The position numbers and the translations under genes are program-made. DNA of 64,000 nucleotides, from NCBI GenBank assembly GCA_008694505.1, contig VZDJ01000011.1, positions 1,361,688 through 1,425,687 of the forward strand, in the 5' to 3' direction. The notes beneath the pieces are model-generated. The model ran no database searches. It had not been told where the DNA came from and was given only the letters and a program-made list of their open reading frames with translations. Of this stretch, positions 1 to 10,967 are shown piece after piece; within the stretch, counting starts at the first letter, position 1; the number at the start of each line of letters is the position of its first letter. This stretch comes from Cyanoderma ruficeps (taxonomy: Eukaryota; Chordata; Aves; Passeriformes; Timaliidae).

Positions 1-1239
1 AAAAGAATGCTATTAAATTAAAAAATGATAAATGTAAATGTCTGTGACAGGTATGGACTAACCCATTTTAATGATACAAAGACTAGCCCTTTGTATTGCC
101 GAAGCAGTGACTGATGAAAAACTATTGAAAATGCCCTGGAGATACCAATGGACAGAAACCTGATCAGAAATATAGGCAGTAGGTAGATTGAGGAAGGTGC
201 TTATTTTCCTTGATCATTTTCTTGACACATTAGATCACCTCTAGAGTATTATGTCCAGATCTACAACCATCATTAAGATTATTTGTGTCTTGGAAGAAGT
301 TTAATTTATTTGAAGTAAATTTAAACAGGCAACTACAAAATCTCAAAGAATAACACCTCTTTTGTTTTAATTAAGTAGTTAGCAGCTTTTTTAATGTAAT
401 CTGTCTCTCTGTATCTCCTGCTGCCTTACTTCAAGGTACCTGCAGTTTGTCCATGCCTTTTTGATTTATACCTATCACTGTTAATGGAAAATAATAGACA
501 CAAGGAACAAAAGGATGAAATCTCAAACTAGATACTAACAAAGAAAAGAAAAAAACCCAAGAAATTATGCATAAACAAATAATATAAGATTAATTCCATG
601 TTAGTGAGATATTTAGGTCAGATTTTTATTGACCTTATTTTTCTAGTAATTTTGTGGTGCACTGTAAAGAATAAGAATTTAGTAGGAGCTTGGGTTTCGA
701 TTTGTCCCACAAGCCTATTCCAATAATTACCCAAATCCATACAGTTCAACTGAAGTCTAAGGCTGGCTTAGAGGAAATCATGGGAACCATTGTAGAACTG
801 CCAGAATATGCCAGGAGGTGCTCAAGTACGTAAAGAAGTTGCTGATAGCAGATTTCAATCACATTGATATCCATTGCAGTAAAAATTGATAAATTGTTTA
901 AAAAGTTGCACATCTTCAAAAGCTGCTGAGAATGAGTTTTGACTGCTTTAATATGTAACCAAGATCAAACAAAACATTCAAACTTGAGATAATATAAGCA
1001 TGGTAAACTGAAATGCAAAGATGACGGAATAAAAGCGTGATACATTATGTATGAAAAAGCACGTCCATAAAGAAGAACAGTGAGTGAATTTAGCGTATCT
1101 TTACAAAGCAGATAAAGCAAACAAAATATCCTTCTAAATCAGGATTACCAGGAAGTATCAATACTGAAAGTTTAGGTCCTTTTTAAATCTAAGTTTCCAA
1201 AACAATGGAGAAGGTCTGTGGACTGTCTCTTTTATTAGA
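1..1239. other. AT-rich unique sequence, no gene seen
   Basis: No recognisable repeat, no reading frame above background and no RNA gene signature. The base composition is AT-rich with few CpG, as expected for bird intergenic or intronic DNA. Confidence 0.6.
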
Positions 1240-1800
1240 CTACCTCACCAAGGTGGGCTCCATGTCTAACAGGAGCAAGCCAGCATTGTGCTGTTGTGGC
1301 AGAGAAAGCTAATGGTATCCTGGCCTGCAATAGGAGAAGTGTGTTGACAGTGGCCAAGGAAGGTGATCCTGTCCCTCTCTAAGATGGTGAAGGGACAAGA
1401 CCATCTCATCTGAGCAAAGTTTGAGATAGCTGGGCTATTTAGGCTGGAGAAGTGAAGATTCAGGGGGAATATTGTCAATGTGTGCAAATACCTGAAAAGG
1501 GCCTGCAAAGAAGACACCACCAGGCTCTTCTCAGCGGTGCCTAGTGATAGGACAGGAGACAATACCTGAAACACAGGAAATTCCATATAATTATCAGAAA
1601 GTACTTTTTCACTGGAAGGGTGACTGAGCACTAGCACAGGTTGCCCAAAGCAGTTGTGAAGTCTCTTACATTAGAGATATTCAGAAGGCATCTGGACTCT
1701 ATCGGACATTTTCTACGTGATCTTAATGTGCAGGGGTGGTTGGACAAGACGATGTTCAGCAGCCCTTTCCAACTTCATCCATCCTATGATTCTGTGATAA
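1240..1800 (+). mobile_element. CR1 LINE, 5'-truncated, 3' end present
   Basis: This is the non-coding and C-terminal tail of a CR1 retrotransposon in forward orientation. It contains the typical run from 'aagctaatggtatcctgg' through 'ggtgatcctgtccctctc' and 'gtgcaaatacctgaaaag', then 'gcacaggttgcccaaag', and ends in the CR1 hallmark 'cctatgattctgtgataa'. CR1 elements insert by target-primed reverse transcription and are nearly always 5'-truncated, as here. The copy is well diverged, with many substitutions and short indels, so it is old. The apparent 123-codon frame on the opposite strand is antisense CR1 and not a gene. Confidence 0.9.
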
Positions 1801-3199
1801 AAGCAGTGAATTAGTGATAAAAACCAATTGCTTTTCTAAATAAGTAGAAAGCTTTATAATTTTGCCAATATTATATAGTATTATATATATAATTTTTACT
1901 TGCGATTTTTTCTGCAGATATTTAATATTTTTTGTTTAGCAATTTATTTATTTATTTATTAGCTCTTTTTACAAGGCTACTCACTTACAGAAATAACCTA
2001 CCTAAAGAAAATATTAAGAAATTTTTCAGTATTTGCATTTTTTTTTTTAAAACTTTATAGAGGTGGGTATACCTTGGTGCAGAGACACATTACAAAGACC
2101 TCTGAACATCTCAGTGGAATTGTGGGTGGCATCATTCATCTAACAATGATGTATCATAAAGGAGGTATGTAGAAATAAGTGTAAATCTTTAGCCTAGTTT
2201 TGTGAAGGATACTTATCCTTTATCTGAGACTGTAAATGCAAGATCTTCATAGAAACTACAGTGTTGTGTTAAGTGTAAAAAGGCTATTGCCATTTTTGAT
2301 TAGAACGGACAAATTTTCTCCTCACAGACATATCAATTAATTTAAAATAAGATCTTTTAGTTGCTTTGGTTTTATGCATATAAGATCAGTCTAGTCTTTT
2401 GAGTAAATGTTTAGTATTTATAAATAGCAGAAAAATAAGTTTTCTATATTTGTGTGGAAAATAATAGAAATATGCTTTTATGAATATCAGTTTTTTGGCT
2501 GCTTGTCCCTACCACAATCTGCTGTAAAAGTCCAGATTCTGTCCTTAAAAATGCTTATCATTTCTTCAGGCTGAGGGCCTGATAGTTGCATACTTTTAAT
2601 GGATGAAATATTTACTAATTAATTGCCTCCTGCAATTCTAATTTAAACAGCCTAGTTCCTTATATTATGCAACACAACACAGTGATTCAGTGCAACTGTA
2701 CAAGAACCAGTTCACAAGAATCTTATGCATAAAAATTGCATTTTCAATGTGCCTATGTCTTGTATGTGAGTTTAGCATAACCCCAACACAGTTCAATTAA
2801 AAATCACAATAGCTTTATCATTTTGCTTAGATCAAAGAACAAATAGCTGTAGGGAATTCAATTAAAAATTACTGATGGAACATACTGTTGTTTAATATAG
2901 AGTGGTTTATCTTAGTTTATATTTTGGTCCATATTCCTCTATTTGTCTTCACAGTGGTGTTTCTGAGTGATTAATAACTACTGATAGTATTCAGACTTGC
3001 CTAACAGTGTGAAATTCAACTGCAGAAGCACGTGCCTGTATTATTGCTTCTCCCTTGGTCTTGCAGATACTGTGGCTGAAGGTGTTACCACACAATTTCT
3101 AGTACTTCAAGAATATTTCAAGTATGATTCATTTTTGGTTCCCTGTGAAGTGACATGGAGTGTGTTGACTCGGGCTAGCCAGTGCAAGATGCCAGTCTT
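1801..3199. other. AT-rich unique sequence with a (TTTA)n run
   Basis: No gene or clear mobile element. A short (TTTA)n microsatellite lies at 1943-1960. The stretch around 1860-1960 is very AT-rich. Confidence 0.55.
1943..1960. repeat. (TTTA)n microsatellite
   Basis: About four and a half tandem copies of a TTTA tetranucleotide can be read directly. Confidence 0.85.
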
Positions 3200-3541
3200 A
3201 GAAGCACAGAGCAGTTTGGGTTGGGAGGAGTCTGTAATTAGCTTGTCCAACTCCCCCACTCTCCTGCCATGGGCAGGAATACCTTCCACTAGACTAGATT
3301 GCTCAAAGTCCAAGCCAGACAGAACTTGAACATAACCAGTGATGGGGCATACACAGCTTCTCTGGGTAGTCTGTTTCAGTGTCTCACTATCAGCATAGTA
3401 AAAAATGTCTTCCTTATGCTCAGTCTAAAACTATACTTTTCATTTTAAAACTATTGCCCCTTTTTAAAACTATTGAACCTTGTCCTGTCACTGCACGGCC
3501 TTGTAAAATAGCCCACACCAACTTTCTTGTAGGCCCCCTTC
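3200..3541 (-). mobile_element. CR1 LINE 3' fragment, reverse orientation
   Basis: Reading left to right this is a reverse-complemented CR1 3' end: 'cagtttgggttggga', 'cccactctcctgccatggg', 'ttctctgggtagtctgtttc', then 'ccttgtcctgtcactgcac' and 'cttgtaggcccccttcag'. In CR1 the last phrase comes from the part upstream of the 3' tail, so the fragment covers about 340 bp of the element's end. It abuts a second CR1 piece in the opposite orientation, making an inverted arrangement. The 110- and 120-codon frames that cross it are repeat-derived. Confidence 0.9.
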
Positions 3542-3544
3542 AGG

Positions 3545-3735
3545 TGATGGAATTATTTGGGTTGTTCAGTCTGGAAAAGAGAAGGCTTAAGGAAGAACTT
3601 ATGGCAATATTTAAACCCTTAAAGAGGTTTTTAAGAAAGATGGAGAGAGACTTTCTACAAAGGCCTGTAGTGACAGGGCAAGGGTCATGTCTTATCAACC
3701 AAAAGAAGGTAGATTTAGGTCCAGTAATACTTCTT
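3545..3735 (+). mobile_element. CR1 LINE fragment, forward, inverted against its neighbour
   Basis: Begins with the CR1 phrase 'gggttgttcagtctggaaa' and continues through 'agatggagagagactttc', 'cctgtagtgacagggcaag' and 'gaaggtagatttaggtcc'. It lacks the element's 3' tail. It overlaps in element coordinates with the adjacent reverse fragment, so about 85 bp (3455-3540 against 3618-3708) are mutually complementary. This could be a 5' inversion made during one insertion or two independent insertions. Confidence 0.88.
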
Positions 3736-4135
3736 TTCTAGTAGCATGTTACTGAATTAAGAAGATACCCTTGATATATCTCAGGAGTCTCCTGGATGGC
3801 TTATATCTTGGTGTGCTGCTCTTGCAGCAGATGTCAGGATGACTGAAGTCCCCCAATGGGATCAGAGCTTGTGAGTGTGTTTCTTCCTGATGTAAGAATG
3901 CTACATCACCATACTCCCTTCTATCACACAGTCGGCAACCTCAACACCAACCACGAAATTTTCTTTGTTAGCTTGGTCTTCAAATTCTTGCCTGTAACTT
4001 TCAACCCATCCATTGCTGCTTTTCAAAGGCAGCTTTGTGCATTCAATCAATCCATTGTTTATAGATAGGGCAGCTTCTCTACCCCCCTTTCTTGCTTGTT
4101 CCCTCTGAATGGTATATAGCAATTTTTGTTACTTA
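3736..4135. other. Unassigned sequence between repeats
   Basis: No gene or recognised repeat. Overlapping short frames of about 70 codons occur on both strands and look like chance. Confidence 0.5.
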
Positions 4136-4632
4136 TGTGTCTTGGTTTAAGCCCAGCGCTACGCAACCACTCACTCACACTCTTACCCCACACAGACGAG
4201 AATCAGAAGTAAGACTTGTAGGTTGAGATACAAACAGTTTAATAATTGAAAAAAGTGAAATATAATAATAACAATGATGATGATGATGATAATTAATTAG
4301 TTTTTAAAAAAGAGAAAATGAAAGGAAAACAAGTGATGCTCACTACCTGCTGACTAGTGCCAAACACCCATAGTGCACGGTGACTAGCCCCTGTTTCAGG
4401 TAACTCCCTCAGTTTAGATATTGGGCATGACACTCTGTAGAGTTTTAGTCACCTGCCCTGACCATGCTCCCTCCCAGAGCTTTGTGTACAGTCTTAGTGG
4501 GAGAGCACAAGACACTGAAACAATCCCTGACTAAAGGTAAGCGTTATCAACAGTATTCCTATACTGAATCCAAAACAGCATTGTATCAGCTACTGAAAAG
4601 AAATAAAATCTATCCTATTTCAAATTAGGACA
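4136..4632 (-). mobile_element. Solo LTR of an avian endogenous retrovirus, antisense
   Basis: The left end reads 'tgtcttggtttaagcccag', followed by 'caaccactcactcacac', 'aggttgagatacaaacagtt' and 'taataattg'. The right end reads 'caacagtattcctatac', 'gtatcagctactga' and 'ctatcctatttc', ending near 'ggaca'. This matches a very common bird LTR family in reverse complement: the sense strand is minus, where the family normally carries a TATA box and an ATTAAA signal near 'aaactg'. Here the interior is decayed and contains a (GAT)n run at about 4275-4290. No gag, pol or env remains next to it, so it is a solo LTR. Boundaries are by eye; no clear target-site duplication was found. Confidence 0.82.
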
Positions 4633-4699
4633 CCATGCTGCATGCATTGGTGTAAAGACACTTTGGTAGTGATATTGACTGTCACTCTTCTAGAGAAAT

Positions 4700-5475
4700 A
4701 CATGTTTGGCCACACCCTGAGCCACCAACTCATTCACTCAATCTCACTTTCCAGCCAGAAAAGGGGTGAAAATAAAATGGACAAGATCATGGGTCATGGT
4801 ACAGACAGAGAAATCTCCCATTACTGTCACAGGCAAACCAGACTTTGGGAAAATTAATTTAATTTTTTGCCAACTAACGTGAGAATAAGATTGTGAGAAA
4901 TAAAATCAAGACTAAAATCACATTTACCTTCCCCCTCCTTTCTTTGCAAACTCAGCTTAAGTCATGACTCTTTTTTGTCCTCCCACACATAGCCAGTGCG
5001 AAGTCCATCTCCACTGCATCTTTCTCTTCCTCCTTTTCTCCTGCTGTAGTGTTGTGTCTCTGCAACAGAATTCAGTCCTTCACAAATGTCTCCAATATGT
5101 ATCTTGGACTGCAGTTCTTCAGGAGGAGTGTGACTCCCCCACGGACCAAAGTTTCTGCCAGAAAAACTGCTTCTCCATGGGCTTCTCCATGGACTGCAGT
5201 TCCTGCCAGGAGCCTGCTTCAGCTTGAGCTCAGGCTGCAGCTTCTTTCAGCGCACCTATACTTGCTCTAGCATGGAATCCTCCACAGACTGCAGGGTGGA
5301 TATCTGCAGCACCATGGTCCTACACAGATTGCAACAGAACCTTTGTGCTGGCGTTGAGTCTCTCTTGGCACCAGCTGGAATTGGCTCTCACACATGGGGA
5401 CAGCTCCTGGTGTCTTCTTGTAGAAACCTTTCCCATGAAAACCTTGCCATGAAAACACAATACAGAGCTATATCA
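4700..5475 (-). mobile_element. Solo LTR, long tandem-containing family, antisense
   Basis: Belongs to the same family as the element at about 28,699-29,692, in the same orientation. Shared landmarks are a stretch resembling 'ctgtcacaggcaaaccagac', the degenerate array of 'ctccatgg...ctgcag' units at about 5150-5340, the phrase 'ttggcaccagctgg' and a right end at 'accttgccatgaaaacac'. The internal units of roughly 40-60 bp are a feature of this bird LTR family. The 84- to 87-codon frames over this span come from the array and are not genes. The element is strongly decayed, so both ends are approximate. It lies directly between two other minus-strand LTRs. Confidence 0.75.
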
Positions 5476-5491
5476 TAGGTGTTCCCCTTGA

Positions 5492-5910
5492 TGCTTTAGA
5501 GGCTACCTGGAACAGAGGCTATACAGTGTTAAAGGAATAAAGTAGGTATTTATTAAAAAGGCCTTCAAAGGATACACCTTGGGTAGTAAAAGAGCCTGGC
5601 TGAGACTACACCAAGATAGAAAATGGGTCACATGTTCTTCACACTTTTATAAGTTTTGGTCCAATTACATATTGGGGTCAATTGTCTAATTACAGCTTCA
5701 GGTTATGAAGTCCCATCCTCCCAGATTGCTCTCCACAGTTTGCTGTTGTTACACTTTTTGGGCTTGAAGCTGTAAAGATGTCCTTGCTTCTCCTTGGGCT
5801 GGAAAAGAATTGTTTAGTCTGTGGAGAGATCTTGCTGACACTTTATATGAAGTTCAGAGTTACATACTAATGCAGTACAGAATCTGGAAAATATGAAAGC
5901 TAAAACTTAA
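5492..5910 (-). mobile_element. Solo LTR with TATA and poly(A) signals, antisense
   Basis: Recognised as a passerine-type LTR by 'gtatttattaaaaaggcct', 'ggatacaccttgggtag', 'cttttataagttttggtcc' and 'tcctcccagattgctctcc'. On the minus strand the LTR carries a TATA box (TATAAAAG, plus-strand positions 5644-5651) and an AATAAA poly(A) signal about 95 bp downstream (plus-strand TTTATT, 5549-5554). That spacing fits a normal R region. No internal retroviral sequence is attached. The left boundary 'tgctttagagg' is plausible; the right boundary is uncertain. Confidence 0.78.
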
Positions 5911-6390
5911 GGCCCTCTTAATGCCTAGTGCATCAGCAGCCTGTCTCTTTTCTATTACTCAAAATTCCACCGTTTTGTCCCCTTAAAGCTCTCCTTATAG
6001 GTATCTGTAGAGACTTTTGCCTCTGTATATACTTACAAGCTAGTTACTCTAAAAAAAAGGACTCAAGCCATAAACTACATCCTCAGAAACATCCCCAAGG
6101 ACTCCTTTTGAAAGTTTCATCTGCAACAAGAAAGGATCTTAGGAGCAGAATTTTAACATACAAAGTCTCAAAGTCTACAGGGATTATGCAGCTGAACAAG
6201 CTTTGGCTCTGTTTTACTGGCTTTTGTGCCATGACAGTGTCTGTGTAAGTGCTGGTGCCTTGGGTGTTTCCCAATATATTGGTGAGGGATGAATGCCAGG
6301 GTGGAGGCTTGTGACCTGGATTTCTCTATTCCACTCTTTTCTAGCTCTTTTCAGACCACTTGTAGTCAATTACACTTTTTTTTTTCTTTT
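5911..6390. other. Unassigned sequence
   Basis: No gene recognised. A 106-codon frame (5928-6248) has no family likeness and no good start context. A poly-T run precedes the direct repeat. Confidence 0.45.
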
Positions 6391-6548
6391 TCAGTTGTTC
6401 TATGTGTTTGCAAGAGTTCTGAGATCATGAACTTTTGGAAACTTTTCTGTGCTTTATATCAAGCGTTGTGATCAAAGTCTCTATGGCAGACATCCCTGGG
6501 GTTCATCTGCTTTGTGTCAGAAGCCTTATGTTGGTATCCTCCTTCTAT
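6391..6548. repeat. Dispersed 160-bp direct repeat, copy A
   Basis: Starts 'tcagttgttctatgtgttt' and ends 'cctccttctat'. The same sequence recurs in the same orientation at 8233-8392, with about 90% identity by eye and one small indel near the middle. I do not know the family; it could be part of an LTR or an unnamed interspersed repeat. Confidence 0.85.
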
Positions 6549-7789
6549 TTGTGGCTAAATTTTAAAAGGAGGGTTCAGACATTTGTGGAAGTGACTCAAA
6601 GTCATTCTTCATTGCCAATTTAGTTACAGCTCACTTGGCGTTTTGAACTGCTTTAGCAACAGACTGCTATTCTTTTGGAATGAACTAGAAAAGTATAAGC
6701 AGCAGGTAAAATATATTAAAAGCTGCATTCACGTGGTTCTTCTCACTGTTAAAATGATCATAATTTCCCAAACTCACTTGAGATGTACACAGTATGTATT
6801 CTTTCTATCATCTCTTTGATATATTTTATAAAGTGCTCTTAATTATAGTTTTCTTCAAAATATCCATTTTCCTATTATGTAGATAAAATACATCTTCAAA
6901 ATGCAGTTTCCCTCATTGTGTGATATTCTCATTATCAGTCTCTGCAGCATTGGAATGGAATGACCTAAAACAGAGCTTGAAAGACTCCAAGGTCCTTCAC
7001 CTGGCCTGCTATTCAATATCTGCTCTGAGCAGACTCATATTTGGGTGAGTTACCCTACTCCTCTCACCTCTTTTCATCAGTCACCCTCACTTCCAGAGAC
7101 ACATTTTACCTATAATTCTACAAATCACCCCCCAAAAAACAAACAAAAACCCCCCAAACAGATAAAAGAGCTCCTCAGTATTTACTCAGATATGCAGAAA
7201 ACAATACGTGTGTGTATATGTATGGGTATAAATATAATGATATGTGTGTATATACATAAACTTCTATAAAATATGAATATATATACATATTATTAATTAT
7301 AAGTCTATGTATTGTAATCTGTATTCAGAAAATGAATGTCACTCTTTCTGTTTACAGATTTTTTTAAAAAAATTAAAGATGTTAAATGCAAACTTAAAAA
7401 ACCAGTCAAAAAATAGTTCCTTTTGTCATACTCTGTTATAAACTGAGAATGGGAGTAGAAACTACCAATAATGAGGGGAGAGTTTGCTAGATAAGGGTTT
7501 GGCAAGAATCTGATCAAACAGGAGAGTATCAAAATAGCATATGCAGATGTGGCACATATCAGTTGCTTTCGAAAAACAGGTTCTGCATCACAAACCCAGT
7601 AACCAACTTTTCTGCCAGACTGATAATTTCATTTAGTTACTAACATGGAGTAAGTGATAACAGTATTCCAATTCCATGCAATTAGCTTCTCTGGGATGTA
7701 GCAATGCACCCCCACACTAGCAGGTGTTCCCATGTTAAGAAAGGATTTGAGTTTCACCCCTTGTCTTACTCATAAGGCAAAGAACCAGA
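6549..7789. other. Unassigned AT-rich sequence with simple repeats
   Basis: No gene seen. It holds an A/C-rich tract at about 7118-7160 and a degenerate (TG/TA)n tract at about 7205-7290. Confidence 0.5.
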
Positions 7790-8232
7790 AAATTTGATGC
7801 TCTTCTCACCATAATTGGCCAGGTTCCAGCAAAGAGGCACCTGCTGGATTTCTATTGGGTAGGATGCCAAAAAACCCCTTCTCGATCATTACGCACTTAA
7901 AGTAGAGCACTGAGATTCTTGGGGCATTTTTGGGGTGCTTTAGCATGTGTAAGGGTCCTCCCTGCACCTTGCATGGCTTATTACTCCTTTGTTCTGTATG
8001 GTTTGTTATTTTCATCTTTATTTAAACCTTTTGCTTTCCCAAATACCTCTGATCATGCTGTCTCTCTATAAGCCATTTCTGAGGCCGCAGGCCACCCTCA
8101 GAGGTGACGCACCTCCGTGGGGCTAACAACATTCTGGTCCCATGCAGATTCTGTCACTGGGAGAAACTCCCTCAAGACAATGGCATTTTCTTAAGGCTTA
8201 TTCTACTTCCTTTCCCTATAGATTTTTATGTA
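7790..8232 (+). mobile_element. Possible LTR fragment upstream of repeat copy B
   Basis: The stretch rises in GC relative to its surroundings and has a TATA-like 'ctctctataagcc' at about 8064-8076, followed by a 'ctgaggccgcaggcc' segment and 'aactccctcaagac'. This layout resembles the promoter and R region of a bird LTR in forward orientation. No clean ends or target-site duplication could be found, so this is tentative. It leads directly into copy B of the 160-bp direct repeat, which may belong to the same element. Confidence 0.3.
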
Positions 8233-8392
8233 TCAGTTGTTCTATGTGTTGGCCAGAGTTCTGAGATTGTGAACTTTTGGAAACCTTTCTGTGCTTTATA
8301 TGAAGCGCTGTGATCAATGTCTATATAACAGAATTATCCCTGGGGTTCATCTGCTTTGTGTGAGAAGCCTTATGTGAGTTTCCTCCTTCTAT
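8233..8392. repeat. Dispersed 160-bp direct repeat, copy B
   Basis: Counterpart of 6391-6548, same orientation, 1.84 kb downstream. Shared blocks include 'gaacttttggaaac', 'tctgtgctttatat' and 'ggggttcatctgctttgtgt'. Confidence 0.85.
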
Positions 8393-10609
8393 CTATTGTT
8401 GATGAATATTGTTATCAAGATAGGATACAGTGTGGTTTCTAGCAGTACTAGCTTTGTTTTCTGTTAACAGAGGTTGTTTCAAAGTTGTTTTGTTGTCCAG
8501 GCTCAACAGCTGAGCAGGCCAACAGCTTGGCATAGTAGAAGAAATTCTATACTGAAAAACAGTAATAACACTCATATTTCAAGAGATGATAGTGATGGGA
8601 ACTGTTGAAGTCAGTGGATTTATTTACTACATGCCTTTTTATTTTATCTTTCTTTTCTTTGTATCTAGTTGCAGTGACAGGAAAGTGAGTTGCTTCCTTT
8701 TTGCAACCTCCCCCCCAAAATTACTGAACTACATCAGAACATTAACACCTTACCACATTTAATTCTTCAATTCTTTCTGAAAAATTTTCAGACACCTTTT
8801 GTAGAAATCCTACCATTAAAGTGTTGATCTTTCTCTCTTTTATAATATATTTTAAAGACATTACCCTAGAAAAATTACTTATAAAGGGCAGACTATGTTT
8901 TAAGCAACATATCAGACTGTTACAAATTTAAAAAAAATGTTTAAATCAATTAGTTGCTCAAATAAGTTTCAAGACAAAAAGACATGTAAGACTTCTCATT
9001 TTTTTGGTTGAAATATTTGATTCATGACATAAGAAAGAAATAAAATAATTTAAAAAACCCATGAAGAGTAACATGGGTATTTTAGAAGGTTGTACTTGTC
9101 ATGATTTAATAAAAAATCATGGTGCTATATTTTTTTTTCAAGTTTATATTTTTCTTTTTTTTCCTTTTCTCATGTTTTGTTTAATTTGGTTTTGCTTTTT
9201 AAGAATTTATTATTTATTTCAGATATATGGTTTATTTAAGCTATTTCTAGACGTAATTAAGGCAAATTTTAGCATTTATGATTATAAAACAAGAAGTTAC
9301 AGTAATGAAATCAGTAAAGAACCTCTGGGAAAATATTGTGTGAAATTTAATAAATCAGGACAGCAAAGAGATTATCAGATGATCAGAGCTAAATAAGGTG
9401 TAATTAGAAATCAGGTATCATAAAAATGCTGTACATTCAAAAACAGATAATCTCACTTCTGATGTATCTGTCTTTAGTGCACATAGATTTAACAAAATGT
9501 GCAAGAAGTACCCTGCTGGATCAGATCAAAGATCTGTGCCCTAGAATTATGTCTATAGTAAATAACTTTGAGAAAGAGTAAGAAAAGGGTAGTGTGGTGA
9601 GTTTACTCAGCATTTCTTCTCTTTTCAGTTACTTGTGGCTTTCACAGTAATACTAGTGTTTTATGTGATAGCCCTCACTGTATTTTACCTCCCATTTGTT
9701 GGATATTTTTGACGTATGTAATGTCTCAGTATCATTACAGTCTGCATATCTATAGTTTGAATAAATACACTAGAAATAAGAATATTGTACAGACAAAACA
9801 TGGATTAAATTTTCTCAAAGTTCTTCCATACTTATTGTATTTTCACTAGGGTGGTCTTGTTGGGACTTGGAAAGTTTCTAACATTTTTGAAGTAACTGCC
9901 CTGTTATTTTAGTCCCCTTGTGCACTTAATGGTCATGAACTCCATGACAGATGTCTACATAATTGGGTGTTTAGGATGATTTAAAGTCTTCCAGCTGAGC
10001 TTTCCTCTGCATGCTTCAAGGTGTGCCTGGAAACAGCTCTGCCAGTAGATGTCTGAGGGGAGCAAATAGCTCCCAGCAATGGGAAGAGTAAACCTTTCAT
10101 GGTAAAACTTCAGAGCTTTGTAGCTAATGCAGCAATGGATATTTTCCCACATTTCAACACTAACAGATCCCACCACTCTCTACATGTCTCTTGGAGTGAG
10201 GTGGAAATCCTGTCAAACTTAGTGGCTCCAAATAAATGTCTCAAAATCCTGAGGGCACTAGATTTTGAAGTTTAGGCATTCCCTAATGTGCTAGGATTTT
10301 GAGGAAGTATAAATGTTTATTAGCTCAGTGATCACAGAACTGGTGCAAATGACATAATGAATTGCTGCTTCCTAGTCAAATCAAGCCCTAAAAAAACCCA
10401 AACACTCTCAAAACCCCCTCAACCAACCATCAACCCCCCTTTTTAGATAAGAAGCAGAGGATTTCTTAAATGAAACCCAAGTCTATAAGATTGGGTGATT
10501 ATGAGCTTGCATGCAAATTGAATCATTGGGCAATCTCAGAGGACATACCTTCCCATGGCAGATTCTGCTGAGTTTGTGGAGACTGAGGAGGTGAATTCTT
10601 TGCTCTCTG
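8393..10609. other. AT-rich unique sequence; possible ancient repeat scrap
   Basis: No gene. At about 9505-9545 the phrase 'ccctgctggatcagatcaaa' resembles an old amniote interspersed repeat, but it is too short to assign. A C/A-rich low-complexity tract lies at about 10,388-10,440. Confidence 0.45.
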
Positions 10610-10923
10610 CAGCTCATGGGGGAGGGGAAGTGAAAATGGAGGTGCTGATCACTCCTCTCTGACATCCTGTGATAGGATGGCTGGGGAGGATTCAAAGAGG
10701 CATCAGGAGAGATTTAGATCCCACAGTTAGGAAACATTCCTTTGGCAAGAGAATTGCAAACACAGGAGCAGGCTTCTGAGAGAGGTGGTTGAGGCCCTGT
10801 GTTATCACTGTTTAACAGGCAGTTAGACAATGCCTTTAATACTCTGACTTTTGCTCAACCTGAAGTAGTCAGGCTATTGAATTAGATGATCATTGAAGGT
10901 CCTTTCCAGATGAACTTAACTCT
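10610..10923 (+). mobile_element. CR1 LINE 3' fragment with pentanucleotide tail
   Basis: The series 'gatcactcctctctgacatc', 'caggagagatttagatcc', 'gttaggaaacattcc', 'ggcagttagacaatgcc' and 'gatgatcattgaaggtcc' is the 3' region of a CR1 subfamily in forward orientation. The element passes directly into a (TCTAG)n tail at 10,924. Most CR1 elements end in an eight-base repeat, whereas this subfamily type ends in a five-base one. Diverged and 5'-truncated. Confidence 0.82.
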
Positions 10924-10967
10924 TCTAGTCTAGTCTAGTCTAGTTTAGTCTAGTCTAGTCTAGTCTC
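10924..10967 (+). repeat. (TCTAG)n tail of CR1
   Basis: Eight to nine tandem pentanucleotides with a single C-to-T change in the middle, directly at the CR1 3' end. It probably expanded from the element's own terminal repeat. Confidence 0.9.

Noticed and set aside
4964..5478. Cysteine- and serine-rich 73- to 87-codon frames that look like small secreted proteins
   Set aside because: They come from the degenerate tandem array of an LTR family also seen at 29.1-29.5 kb; several frames are open at once.
9505..9545. Possible ancient amniote interspersed repeat
   Set aside because: About 40 bp is too short to assign by eye.
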